Assembly (NCBI GenBank): GCA_023391695.1
Contig: JAEWAK010000037.1
Span: 186,001 to 250,000, forward strand
DNA length: 64,000 nucleotides
Reading direction: 5' to 3'
Source of the DNA: Bacillota bacterium
GTDB taxonomy: Bacteria > Bacillota > Clostridia > Lachnospirales > Lachnospiraceae
Shown: positions 50,804 through 58,966 of the stretch, one piece after another
How the letters are laid out: the number at the start of each line of letters is the position of its first letter
Numbering within the stretch: the first letter of the stretch is position 1
Made by a program: the position numbers and the translations under genes
Notes under the pieces: generated by a model
Told to the model about the DNA's origin: nothing
Seen by the model: only the letters and a program-made list of their open reading frames with translations
Database searches by the model: none

Positions 50804-52581
50804 TATAAATTACCTCCTTGCTGTCCCGAATAATAGATATCCTGATAGATTTCGTTATCTTTCAGCAGGGTCTTATGGGTACCGGCGGCATTTATTTTAC
50901 CGTCATCCAGAATCAGTATCTGGTCCGCATCCATAATCGAGGTAATCCTTTGGGCAACAATGATTTTTGTCATGCCTGGCAGCTCCTTTGCCAGCCCTTC
51001 CTTGATCTTTGCTTCCGTTGCCGTATCCACGGCACTGGTGGAATCATCCAAAATCAGCACTCTGGGTGCTTTCAGAATAGCTCTTGCAATGCACAGGCGC
51101 TGCTTCTGGCCGCCGGATACATTAACTCCTCCCTGTCCCAATTCCGTATCATACCCCTTATCCAGACGGTCAATAAATTCATCGACACAGGCAATCCGGC
51201 AGGCCAGTTCAATTTCCTCCATAGTGGCATCTTCCTTGCCCCATAAGAGATTTTCCCTTACCGTACCGGAAAAAAGGGTGTTTTTCTGGAGCACCATAGC
51301 AATGGAATCTCTTAAATGCTTCTGGGTAAATTCATAGATCGGGTATCCGTCAATGAAAATATTTCCGGTGGTCGCCTCGTAAAGCCTTGGAATTAACTGA
51401 ACCAAAGTGCTTTTGGCAGAACCGGTGGGTCCGATAATACCAATCGTCTGCCCGGACTTGATATCAAAGGAAATATCGGATAATACATACTCTTTGGCAG
51501 TTTCCTTGTATTTAAAAAATACATGTTCAAAGGAGATACTGCCGCTTTTTATTTCAAGCTCTTTACCCAGGCCATAATAAATGGCCTTATCACCGGTTAT
51601 GACCCGGTCGTCGGTTATAGCCCGGTCGTCAGTTATGGCCGGTTCCTCCTCCAGTACTTCCGTGATCCGCTTCCAGGAGGTTAAGGAACGTGTGAACAAC
51701 AGAAATACGTTTGAAAACATCATAAGGGAATTTAAAACCTGCAAAACATAGCTTAAAAAACTGGTAAGGCTTCCTACCTTCATATTTCCAATTGCCACAA
51801 GGTGCCCGCCGAACATAAGAATACTTAAAATCGTACCGTACATAACGAATTGGAAGGCCGGCATGTTAAGTACCGCCAGAGAAAATGCTCTTTCTGACGT
51901 ATTTTTCAGGTTCTGGTTTACTTCTTCAAATTTGGCTATTTCATAGTCTTCCCTGACATAGGCCTTTACTACCCGGATCGCCGTCAGGTTTTCCTGAATA
52001 ATACGGTTTACATAGTCAACTGCACTCTGCATTTTTGTATACAGCGGACGGACATTTTTTACTATGAAATATAAAACAATTCCAAGAACCGGTGCTGCGA
52101 TCAGAAAAACCACTGCAAGAGCCCCATTGATCCGAAAGGACAAAAAAATTGCAATAAACAGCATCACCGGTGCGCGGAATCCTGGCCGCATACCGTTTGT
52201 AATGGAATTCTGGATGGTCGTAACATCACTGGTAAGTCTGGTAACAAGGGATGGGGTACTGAATTTATCCGTATTGGAAAAGGAATAGGTCTGCATTTTC
52301 TGAAACTCGGCTGCCCGGATAGCCGCTCCTATTCCATTACCGCAGGCCGCGGTAAATCTGGCATATAAATTTCCCAGAAATAAGGAGATGACCGCGCAGA
52401 CCACCATTTGAAAACCTTTAAACAGAATATAGGATCTATCCCGGTTTGCAATACCCACATCAATGATATCAGCCATGATCATAGGAATGATCAGTTCAAA
52501 TGCTGTTTCTGCTTCAATACAGATAATGGCCAGAATCAGTTCTTTTTTATAGTCTTTTGCATAGGCTAAAAATTTCTTCAT
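50803..52581 (-). CDS. ABC exporter half-transporter, degenerate-site subunit
   Basis: A 592-residue partner: six TM helices (about 15-310), then NBD (about 350-585). Walker A has Ala for the third Gly (GPTGSAKSTL), signature VSGGQKQR, and Walker B is LILDDSTSAVD, where the catalytic Glu is replaced by Asp/Ser. This is typical of the non-hydrolysing site in heterodimeric exporters. The linker contains three 18-bp tandem repeats (ITDDRA, ITDDRV, ITGDKA). First gene of the operon; ATG follows AGGAGAATTCAAT just after the palindromic operator. Confidence 0.93.
   Translation of the reverse strand: MKKFLAYAKDYKKELILAIICIEAETAFELIIPMIMADIIDVGIANRDRSYILFKGFQMVVCAVISLFLGNLYARFTAACGNGIGAAIRAAEFQKMQTYSFSNTDKFSTPSLVTRLTSDVTTIQNSITNGMRPGFRAPVMLFIAIFLSFRINGALAVVFLIAAPVLGIVLYFIVKNVRPLYTKMQSAVDYVNRIIQENLTAIRVVKAYVREDYEIAKFEEVNQNLKNTSERAFSLAVLNMPAFQFVMYGTILSILMFGGHLVAIGNMKVGSLTSFLSYVLQVLNSLMMFSNVFLLFTRSLTSWKRITEVLEEEPAITDDRAITDDRVITGDKAIYYGLGKELEIKSGSISFEHVFFKYKETAKEYVLSDISFDIKSGQTIGIIGPTGSAKSTLVQLIPRLYEATTGNIFIDGYPIYEFTQKHLRDSIAMVLQKNTLFSGTVRENLLWGKEDATMEEIELACRIACVDEFIDRLDKGYDTELGQGGVNVSGGQKQRLCIARAILKAPRVLILDDSTSAVDTATEAKIKEGLAKELPGMTKIIVAQRITSIMDADQILILDDGKINAAGTHKTLLKDNEIYQDIYYSGQQGGNL
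51585..51640. repeat. Three 18-bp tandem repeats in the ABC linker
   Basis: In-frame near-identical units of ATAACCGACGACCGGGCT type encode ITDDRA, ITDDRV and ITGDKA between the membrane domain and NBD. Repeat number may vary by slippage without breaking frame. Confidence 0.7.
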
Positions 52582-52594
52582 ATTGAATTCTCCT

Positions 52595-52646
52595 AATGGT
52601 TGCTCTTACAATTGTTGCATATGCATTAATTGTAACCGCAACCATT
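52595..52646. promoter_or_regulatory. 52-bp palindromic operator of the ABC-marR operon
   Basis: Symmetric about TGCAT|ATGCA: AATGGTTGC, TTACAATT and TGCATATGCA are mirrored by AATTGTAA and GCAACCATT, with only two 2-bp mismatches per side. It begins at the predicted transcription start and ends at the ribosome site of the first gene, so a bound MarR dimer (or two) would block transcription. Confidence 0.75.
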
Positions 52647-52672
52647 ATAATCCTATCAATAGGGGAAGTCAA
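52644..52672 (-). promoter_or_regulatory. Consensus promoter of the ABC-marR operon
   Basis: Minus-strand TTGACT (52667-52672), 17-bp spacer, TATAAT (52644-52649). The -10 touches the edge of the palindromic operator. Confidence 0.75.
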
Positions 52673-52822
52673 GTGAAGAAAGAAGAACCGGACAGCACTC
52701 TACTGTAGGACACATGCGATAAAAGCAGCCAATTGGTTGCTTTTATCATTTATAAACAATATTTTCAAGTTTTCTATTCATCTTTCTATACCATTTATAG
52801 TATTAATTTACTACTTTTAAAA

Positions 52823-52858
52823 CAAGACTCCCCTATAACTATATTAGCTACAGGGGAA
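52823..52858 (-). terminator. Terminator-like hairpin after the 52.9-kb ORF
   Basis: CCCCT/AGGGG stem with further TA/TA and CTA/TAG pairs around a 3-nt loop; on the minus strand GGGGAGTCTTGTTTT follows. Confidence 0.5.
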
Positions 52859-52880
52859 ATTATACCGTACGTTAACCGGG

Positions 52881-53447
52881 CTATCGATTCCTGTTCTTAA
52901 AATCATTGAGACTTACTACATTATAATACTGTATACAGGACGCATCCAAGATCATGTACATAACATAAGAGTTCGTATTTACCGGTATATTTTCAATGTA
53001 TGCCTTGCTTCCGCTTTGATTGATCATTCTCATGGATGTATATTGTGATATTTCTTTAATATTGTCCTTGTACTTATTTATGGTATCCAAAGTATCAAAA
53101 TTCTCTGTACTTTTAAATTTATCCTCACTTATGTTTAACGTATCCAGGCAATATTTTAAATCGATCTGAGTCTCTACGAGGTAATTGTACCCTTTGCTCT
53201 CAGCCAGTCTAACAGCCGTGGCAGAATTTTCAAAGAATGACACTTCCTTTAACATTGCCGAATTCTTTATGTTATTTTCCTGTATTATTCCATATACGGT
53301 TATTCCATTGCTTCCCATTAATCTCATGACTTTATACCACCCATACAGCCTGATGCCTTATCCGGTCATTCCCCTGAGCAGCCTGCCGGAGTCCCCACTT
53401 CCATCAGATTTCCATATATCCTTAATTAAGTTATCTATATTTATCAT
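52881..53447 (-). pseudogene. Hypothetical gene split by an in-frame TAA
   Basis: An ATG at 53445-53447 with GGGAG upstream opens a frame encoding MINIDNLIKDIWKSDGSGDS and on to GMTG, stopped by TAA at 53358. The same frame continues without further stops (GIRLYGWYKVMRLMG...) to 52881, adding 158 residues. The first part has the real ribosome site, and the ATG at 53327 inside the second part does not. A single gene broken by a nonsense mutation is therefore the simplest reading. No family recognised; the downstream part is mixed alpha/beta, rich in Asn and Ser. Confidence 0.55.
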
Positions 53448-53650
53448 AGCATCTCCCAACTATATTTTCAATCTGATGCTTTAATATTTTATATTAAAAA
53501 CAGACCTCCCGTTTAATTGGCAGGTCTTAAAAGTGAGTTGGTAAAAAATAAATTTCATACTTATGATATTATTTAAACTCGACTTCTCTTTACCAATATG
53601 TTAAAATATTCCTATAGTAACAGGATCGAAGGATAATTTCGAGTGCTTGC

Positions 53651-53671
53651 CCTTCTATTTTACATAGAAGG
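53651..53671 (+). promoter_or_regulatory. Hairpin occluding the toxin ribosome site
   Basis: CCTTCTAT (53651-53658) pairs with ATAGAAGG (53664-53671) around TTTAC. The 3' arm includes the first bases of AAGGAGG, the ribosome site for the TTG start at 53684. Such self-sequestration is typical of type I toxin mRNAs. Confidence 0.6.
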
Positions 53672-53683
53672 AGGTGAACTTCT

Positions 53684-53824
53684 TTGTCTAAACTACATAG
53701 GAAGGAAGTGAGCCTTATGATAACAATTTCAGATGCCTTATCTCTTATGATAAGTTTCGGTATGTTCATCATAGTATTACTCACATTTATTGTAGCATTA
53801 ATAAAAATGCACAATAAAAAATGA
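53684..53824 (+). CDS. Holin-like type I toxin (small hydrophobic peptide)
   Basis: Two possible starts in one frame: TTG 53684 (47 aa, behind AGGAGG) and ATG 53717 (35 aa, behind GGAAGGAAGTG). The peptide is MITISDALSLMISFGMF, a single TM segment with IIVLLTFIVALI, and a basic tail KMHNKK. This pattern matches the putative holin-like toxin family related to TxpA/BsrG. These peptides damage or depolarise the membrane and are repressed by a 3'-overlapping antisense RNA. A hairpin occludes the site, the terminator covers the stop codon, and a convergent consensus promoter lies 90 bp downstream. No phage genes are nearby. Confidence 0.8.
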   Translation: MSKLHRKEVSLMITISDALSLMISFGMFIIVLLTFIVALIKMHNKK

Positions 53825-53912
53825 TTATCCTCAACTGTCCAAAGGCTTAGGATAATCATTTTTTTATTAACCCTAGGGCAAGCATAAGTTTTTAACTTAT
53901 GCTTCCTGTTAC
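53808..53912 (-). ncRNA. Candidate antisense antitoxin RNA
   Basis: Predicted from the promoter at 53917-53945 to the bidirectional terminator at 53820-53860, about 100 nt, convergent with and overlapping the toxin mRNA 3' end. Its 5' part forms a perfect 11-bp hairpin (AAGCATAAGTT/AACTTATGCTT, 53880-53904). It encodes no convincing peptide; the minus-strand ORF covering this locus is a shadow. Confidence 0.6.
53820..53860. terminator. Bidirectional terminator shared by toxin and antisense RNA
   Basis: Twelve-bp stem AATGATTATCCT/AGGATAATCATT with 17-nt loop. TTTTTT follows on the plus strand and TTTTTATTG on the minus strand. It overlaps the toxin stop codon. Confidence 0.8.
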
Positions 53913-53916
53913 CTAT

Positions 53917-53945
53917 ATTATAGCAGTTCATATCTTTCCTGTAAA
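53917..53945 (-). promoter_or_regulatory. Promoter of the antisense RNA
   Basis: Minus-strand TTTACA (53940-53945), 17-bp spacer, TATAAT (53917-53922). There is no gene for it to serve other than the transcript running into the toxin 3' end. Confidence 0.7.
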
Positions 53946-54058
53946 GTATCGGATTGCTTTATTTCTATAAAATCATTTTATTATCTATAAAACGAAATAT
54001 AAATTCTGTAATTACCAATATTGTATTTAGATCATGATACCGCTGTATTACTTATATA

Positions 54059-54961
54059 TTACTTCTTCCAGATCACACTGGCATCAATATGCATAATATC
54101 GGGTGAACAGGTACGTGCCATTACACCCAAAAGTTCCCCGGTCATATCTTCAAGCTTCTTCTTTACGCCCTCTGCTCCGTCTTCCCTAAGCGGCGTCATA
54201 AGTGCACGGCCTGTGGAAACCGCAGATGCACCAAGCGCCAGCGCCTTAAATGCATCGATTCCGCTTGAAACAACACAGTCTGCAAAAATCGGTATGCTGT
54301 GATCCACAACTTTGGCAATTTTAGGCAGTATCATCAGCGGAGGTACGGCAAAATCCATAATACCGTGATGATGGGAAACCACAATACCCTTTGCACCTGC
54401 TTCAATGCACTTATAAGTATCCTGCTCGCTAAGTACTCCTTTTATGATAAAAGGTAATTTCGCGGCTTTGATAAAACTTTTGATTTCCTCCAGAGTTTTG
54501 GGGGACATTTTAAGATCTTTAACCGAATCATATTGCCCTCTGCCGTTAAATGCATGGTCAATATCCATACCTACGGCCAATGCCCCGCAGCTTTGTGCGT
54601 GTTCGATTTTCCTGAAAATAAGGTCGTGATCCGCATACGGCTTTATGATTTTTATCGTCCTGGCACCTGTAGCCGTTATGGCTTCCAGTTCAGCTTCATC
54701 CCCCATACCGGACCACATCACCGCATTGGCAGCATATGCACCTTTTGCAAGTTCCACCATCCCGCCAGGGCGGCAACCGTCAAGATGGGATAACGCTGCC
54801 GTCATGATCGGTGCAGAAAAGAATTCACCGTACAGCTCAAAGGAAGCAGACGGTTTTACGGCGTCGATATGCCGCATTTCAATTAACAGGGAATCAAAGT
54901 ATTCGCGGGTAATCTGGTCAGAATCCCCGGCCCTGTAATTTTGGGGTATGTTTTGCTTCAT
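54059..54961 (-). CDS. FMN-dependent alpha-hydroxy-acid dehydrogenase/oxidase
   Basis: A 300-residue TIM-barrel flavoprotein of the lactate/glycolate oxidase family: early SFELYGEFFSAPIMTAALSH, then KIIKPYADHDLIFRKI, LPFIIKGVLSEQDTYKCIEAGAKGIVVSHHHG (active-site His; the usual Asn-His-Gly-Gly is SHHHG), PIFADCVVSSGIDAFKALALGASAVSTGR for phosphate binding. It is shorter than classical members (350-380 aa) because the N-terminal segment is reduced. Likely acts on L-lactate or another 2-hydroxy acid; acceptor unknown. ATG follows TGGAGGGAAAA. Monocistronic. Confidence 0.85.
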   Translation of the reverse strand: MKQNIPQNYRAGDSDQITREYFDSLLIEMRHIDAVKPSASFELYGEFFSAPIMTAALSHLDGCRPGGMVELAKGAYAANAVMWSGMGDEAELEAITATGARTIKIIKPYADHDLIFRKIEHAQSCGALAVGMDIDHAFNGRGQYDSVKDLKMSPKTLEEIKSFIKAAKLPFIIKGVLSEQDTYKCIEAGAKGIVVSHHHGIMDFAVPPLMILPKIAKVVDHSIPIFADCVVSSGIDAFKALALGASAVSTGRALMTPLREDGAEGVKKKLEDMTGELLGVMARTCSPDIMHIDASVIWKK

Positions 54962-55059
54962 TTTTTCCCTCCATTTTTTTTATTTCTAACTGTAGTTTAC
55001 TCCGTTTTATATATTTTGTCTATCCTGGTTTAACTACAAGGTGATTTCTAAGTTACAGG

Positions 55060-55160
55060 CCTGCAACAAAGAGTCTGGCTTGCCAGGCTCTAGCACTGGC
55101 GCGCAGTCACCTCAGTGACAATATTCTACTGACGCGTCATGTGCATCCGGCCGGCTTTTA
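55060..55160. repeat. Palindrome-rich GC-biased intergenic patch
   Basis: Consecutive small palindromes: AGAGTCTGGC/GCCAGGCTCT, GTCACCTCAGTGAC, TGACGCGTCA and GCATCCGGCCGGC within 100 bp, upstream of the alpha-hydroxy-acid oxidase. The GTCAC/GTGAC word matches the palindrome repeated at 16.0, 33.7 and 61.2 kb in inverted form. No coding signal. Confidence 0.5.
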
Positions 55161-55189
55161 GTGCAATAGGACGCAATTTTCCTCGAAGC

Positions 55190-55216
55190 CAAAAAGGGCT
55201 GCATCAGACAGCCCTT
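55190..55216 (-). terminator. Terminator of the DUF362 gene
   Basis: Stem AAGGGCTG/CAGCCCTT with 7-nt loop, then TTTTTGG on the minus strand, about 30 bp after the stop codon. Confidence 0.75.
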
Positions 55217-55246
55217 ATAGCACTCATTTTCCTTACTGTATATTAT

Positions 55247-57637
55247 TCACCAGATATCCTTATATTGAACCGTATAAAGCTTCTCCGGATCGTCTGTTTC
55301 CTCTGCATTTGGTATTTTTTCTCCTTCCAGAGTACCAAGTCCCCTTGGTACATATAGCGTAAAGTTTAACAATGCTTCCCCGTTACGAACAGCCTCGATA
55401 TAATTCCTGATGGAATCCGTAGTACTTATACTTTGATCAATACTTCCGGTATACTCTCCACTATTATAAACTTTATCCGCATATTGGAAAGCAATTCCAT
55501 ATAGCGATTCAAGGGTGATATCTTTCCTTAACCGGGCTCCATAGATTGTTTCCAGGGTTTGAACCTGCAGGACAGTCTGCCAGCTGGGCCAATTACCTCT
55601 GCCGTAAGTCATTTCCGGGATGAAAAGGTCCGGGACGGGATCGGGTAACAGAGACATTTTGTAGGCTGCTGCCAGATTTGCTACAAGTACTTCCCCCTTC
55701 ATAAAATCATACCTCTGAGAATTCTTATTACTGTCACCGTAACGGACCGGATAGACTTTACCCAGGAATTTACCTTTCAGGTCACCATAGGAAGAATTCA
55801 GCCGGATGCCGGAAATATATGACGATAGACAAAGCTGTGCCGTTTCATATCCCTGGCCTTTTTCATCAAAGTCAATGATACCGTCATCATTTTCATCAAA
55901 ATATTCCATGATATCCTTAAAAAGGGTGGAACCGGTCAGAGCATCACAGGCTTTGGCAAAACTGATTATGGTTTTCTGTAAATCATGAAGGATGGTACCG
56001 GGGTTATAATACATGGTCTGAGTCATTAGTTCAAAGAATCTGACCGTATCAATCCTGCCCAAATGGCCTTTTAAGGAAGCTAACGGCATTTCTGTCAGGG
56101 TATCTTCACCTACGACATAGTAATCCTGTTTACCGATCCCTCTTTCCTCGGCAAAACGGTACAGGCCGTATAAGAATAAGGGAGAATCCAGCCCTAAAAC
56201 CGTCGATATATTTTTTCCGTTAATATAAGCGACCGGTACGTGGCGAACGAACTCGGTAGGCCAGTTGTTTTCTTTCATAAGTTTTAAAGCCCTGAGCATG
56301 GGAACGGTTTTAAAGCAATACCTGGAGCATAAGAGGTCCAAAGCCACACAGTCCAGGGATGACCAGGCAAACCCCTCCGGTATTAAAGCTGCCCTGTTTC
56401 CGGTTTCCCGGCTCATATTCAATACATTGATGGCATCCGTTACGTGGAGCATAAATACATCCTGATTTTGAACCGCGCTGATTATATCCGTCTGGGTCCC
56501 GGACAGCCCCTTTGTTTTTGTTATGATCAATTTCCCGTTTTCACCCCTGACCGGCAGGCAGGTTTTGTCATCCATCTGGATAACCCAGGGTGAGTAGGGT
56601 AATTTTGCCTTCCGACTCGGATTTTTACCAGAGGGATAAGCATATTTCCAGCCAGTATCCAATTTGTCCGTTCCGTCGGCACACAGGGTAGGATATAAAC
56701 CAATGCCGAGGTTATCGATTGCATTCGTAATGAGGTCCTGTGGATGCATTTTTAACCTGGGGAGATTAACGAGGACACAGCCGGGATAATCTTTTAAGTC
56801 ATTTTCATCCTGGGGATCGCCTCCTACAACTGCTTTATGAACCGTTATTTCCTGAAAGTTTGATCCTCCCGGCACTGCTATGGTTCTTCCTTTCGTGATG
56901 TCATCCTGTACCTTGTTTAAATCATATACCATCAGTCTGTCCTCTGTTCTTCCGGGCGGAATGAAGATACCTTCCGTACTTTCCCCATAACCTTTCATAG
57001 GGTCGTCGTTTTGGTCGGCCAAATTGCAGTCTGCTAAATACTTCCGCACAAAATAAAAACCCCAGCCGCCGTAAAAATCTTCGCTCCTGCCTTCCATAAC
57101 TGCTTCCGTGGTGATATTTTTCCCTGAGATCTTGCTGTACCGGGAGGATAAATTAATAATATAGGGAGAAGCATCGCCTATAGCCATTTGAGAATATTTT
57201 ATCTGCAGATTATCGTGGAACCACCTCATAACGGCAGCTACGAAAGGCCATTGGGTACAATAATCAGCCCCTTCCCCTTCTCCATGTGTCACGTCATCAA
57301 TTGCATCCGGGTTTGATAAATCCGGTTTTAACAGCAGTTTCTTCCCCTCCTCTATCCTGCGCAGTAATTCCTTGCCAAAGTCCGTCTCCAGATCCAACGC
57401 CGTTAAGACCTGCTCTATTTTGGTAAATAAATAATCAATTTTTTCCCGTATTTCTGTCCATGCCGCACTATCGTCATCGTTAATGAATTTCTGTAATAAT
57501 TCCCGTATTTTATCATAAGCTTTTAAAGGATCCAGCCTGACACCGGAGATTGGTGCTCCGTCCGAATCCGCTTTTATCCTGCCCAGGTTTGAATCTACAA
57601 TTAATTCCTTTGGATAAATTCGTGACATAGCATTCAT
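55247..57637 (-). CDS. Large DUF362-domain protein with EF-hand-like loop
   Basis: A 796-residue cytosolic protein. ATG 57635-57637 (MNAMSRIYPKEL) lies close behind GGGGG; an ATG three codons later is also possible. DUF362-type features: KKLLLKPDLSNPDAIDD, MAIGDASPYI, CVLVNLPRLKMHPQDLITNAIDNLG, LHVTDAINVLNMS, SSLDCVALDLLCSRYC. Ordinary DUF362 proteins are about 300-400 residues, often with ferredoxin clusters. This one has an extra ~350-residue C-terminal part and no Cys cluster. A perfect EF-hand loop DENDDGIIDFDE lies at about 605-616 (Ca2+ ligands at 1, 3, 5, 9, 12). Function unknown. Confidence 0.75.
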   Translation of the reverse strand: MNAMSRIYPKELIVDSNLGRIKADSDGAPISGVRLDPLKAYDKIRELLQKFINDDDSAAWTEIREKIDYLFTKIEQVLTALDLETDFGKELLRRIEEGKKLLLKPDLSNPDAIDDVTHGEGEGADYCTQWPFVAAVMRWFHDNLQIKYSQMAIGDASPYIINLSSRYSKISGKNITTEAVMEGRSEDFYGGWGFYFVRKYLADCNLADQNDDPMKGYGESTEGIFIPPGRTEDRLMVYDLNKVQDDITKGRTIAVPGGSNFQEITVHKAVVGGDPQDENDLKDYPGCVLVNLPRLKMHPQDLITNAIDNLGIGLYPTLCADGTDKLDTGWKYAYPSGKNPSRKAKLPYSPWVIQMDDKTCLPVRGENGKLIITKTKGLSGTQTDIISAVQNQDVFMLHVTDAINVLNMSRETGNRAALIPEGFAWSSLDCVALDLLCSRYCFKTVPMLRALKLMKENNWPTEFVRHVPVAYINGKNISTVLGLDSPLFLYGLYRFAEERGIGKQDYYVVGEDTLTEMPLASLKGHLGRIDTVRFFELMTQTMYYNPGTILHDLQKTIISFAKACDALTGSTLFKDIMEYFDENDDGIIDFDEKGQGYETAQLCLSSYISGIRLNSSYGDLKGKFLGKVYPVRYGDSNKNSQRYDFMKGEVLVANLAAAYKMSLLPDPVPDLFIPEMTYGRGNWPSWQTVLQVQTLETIYGARLRKDITLESLYGIAFQYADKVYNSGEYTGSIDQSISTTDSIRNYIEAVRNGEALLNFTLYVPRGLGTLEGEKIPNAEETDDPEKLYTVQYKDIW

Positions 57638-57900
57638 TTTCCCCCATTTCTGCAAAAGATTTCGGGCACAAAGCAGTTACAAAGAGCAGTTATCGGAAGC
57701 CCTAAATTGATTCACTCTATAATTGCATATACTTTCTGTTCTATAAATTTACTATATTCACTATAATTCGATTTTGTGATATTTATATCAAAAAATAATA
57801 TTTTGTTATGAATTTTTTATATGGTCCAGGCTGGGGAAAGTTTTAACGGCCAGTATTCTACACCCATAGAAATAACCCATTGCCGTTTGCCCTTGTATCT

Positions 57901-58686
57901 TCAATACCAGCGGGCAAATAATTTCAATGGGTCGGATTCGGTTACCGTACTGTTTTCTGTTACCGGTTCTGCCTCCGGAGCCGTGAAATCATTCCAGGTA
58001 TACCAGCCTCCAAAGGTATAGCCTTCCTTTTTCGGAACGGGCAGTTTGCCGTATTTTTTGCCGCAGGTTACTTCTTTTTCATAGGATTCCCCGTTGTAAG
58101 CAACGTAGGTGATCTTAAGCTTTTTTTCGGTCCAATGGGCATACAATTTCTTTATGGAAGAAGAATCGTATACACTTCCGGAAGTGACTTTATCCCCGCC
58201 TTTTGCAGCGGTATACCAGCCGTCAAATACATAGTTTTCCCTTGTCGGATCAGGCAGCTGGTTTTTATATTTGGTTCCATAATAAACGGTTACGGCCTCT
58301 TTGCTTACTTTACCCCCGTTGGCATCCAGGGTTATCTTAAATTCTTTGCCGGTCCAGTGGGCATATAAAGTATGGGGGCCCGGGATTTTTACCGTACTGT
58401 CTTTCGTAATTTTGACCCCTCCGTAGGCATAGGTATACCAACCGTTAAAATTATAATTATCCCGGGTCACAGCCGGCAGTGTACCATAGGTACTTCCTAA
58501 GGTGACGGTTTTGGAACTTGTATTTAGCGTGCCGCCTCTTGCATGAAACGTCACGGTTAAGGTTTTCCCCTCATTATTTTGTACGGAGGCTGCAATTATT
58601 TTCTGGGGTACGGATGACATAATTAATATCATGCATAATATAATTCCAGGTAACCTGCCCTTATTCTTTTTCTTATATATCTTCAT
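57901..58686 (-). CDS. Secreted InlB-type beta-grasp repeat protein (Flg_new)
   Basis: A 261-residue protein with a signal peptide (about 1-33: basic start, GIILCMILIMSSV core, AAS cleavage region). Three Listeria-Bacteroides (Flg_new) repeats follow, each ending in the FNGWYT...LYAHWT pattern: FNGWYTYAYGG/LYAHWTG, FDGWYTAAKGG/LYAHWTE, FGGWYTWNDFT/LFARWY. Such modules occur on cell-surface proteins and may mediate adhesion. There is no LPXTG or other anchor; it ends right after the third repeat, so it is either secreted free or truncated. Confidence 0.88.
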   Translation of the reverse strand: MKIYKKKNKGRLPGIILCMILIMSSVPQKIIAASVQNNEGKTLTVTFHARGGTLNTSSKTVTLGSTYGTLPAVTRDNYNFNGWYTYAYGGVKITKDSTVKIPGPHTLYAHWTGKEFKITLDANGGKVSKEAVTVYYGTKYKNQLPDPTRENYVFDGWYTAAKGGDKVTSGSVYDSSSIKKLYAHWTEKKLKITYVAYNGESYEKEVTCGKKYGKLPVPKKEGYTFGGWYTWNDFTAPEAEPVTENSTVTESDPLKLFARWY

Positions 58687-58747
58687 AATTTACATTAACT
58701 CCCATTCCAGATTTTTGTATTATACAGGAACATGAAGCATGTTCCCA

Positions 58748-58795
58748 TAGTCGGATGCACGGCGGTAAAAAGCACCACCTTTTATCAGAAGTTTG
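58748..58795. repeat. Dispersed intergenic segment, copy 2
   Basis: CACGGCGGTAAA followed by CTTTTATCA, matching the segment at 2945-2996 in order and spacing. Lies between the Flg_new protein gene and glyS. Confidence 0.35.
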
Positions 58796-58966
58796 AAAAG
58801 CAACATAATTATATTATCGGTTAATCCCTTCTGTTTCTTAAATGGAAGATGGAACAATTCGATTAAAATCCTTATAAAAATTATGTTAAAAAACTCTGTC
58901 CTTTGCTACCGGAGCCGTTTCCGGTACCCTTACCTGATGTCATATACGCTTCTCAAGATTATTCCT

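Noticed and set aside
53590..53931. Minus-strand ORF over the toxin locus
   Set aside because: It runs through the bidirectional terminator and the antisense promoter and has no ribosome site; the small plus-strand peptide matches a known family.
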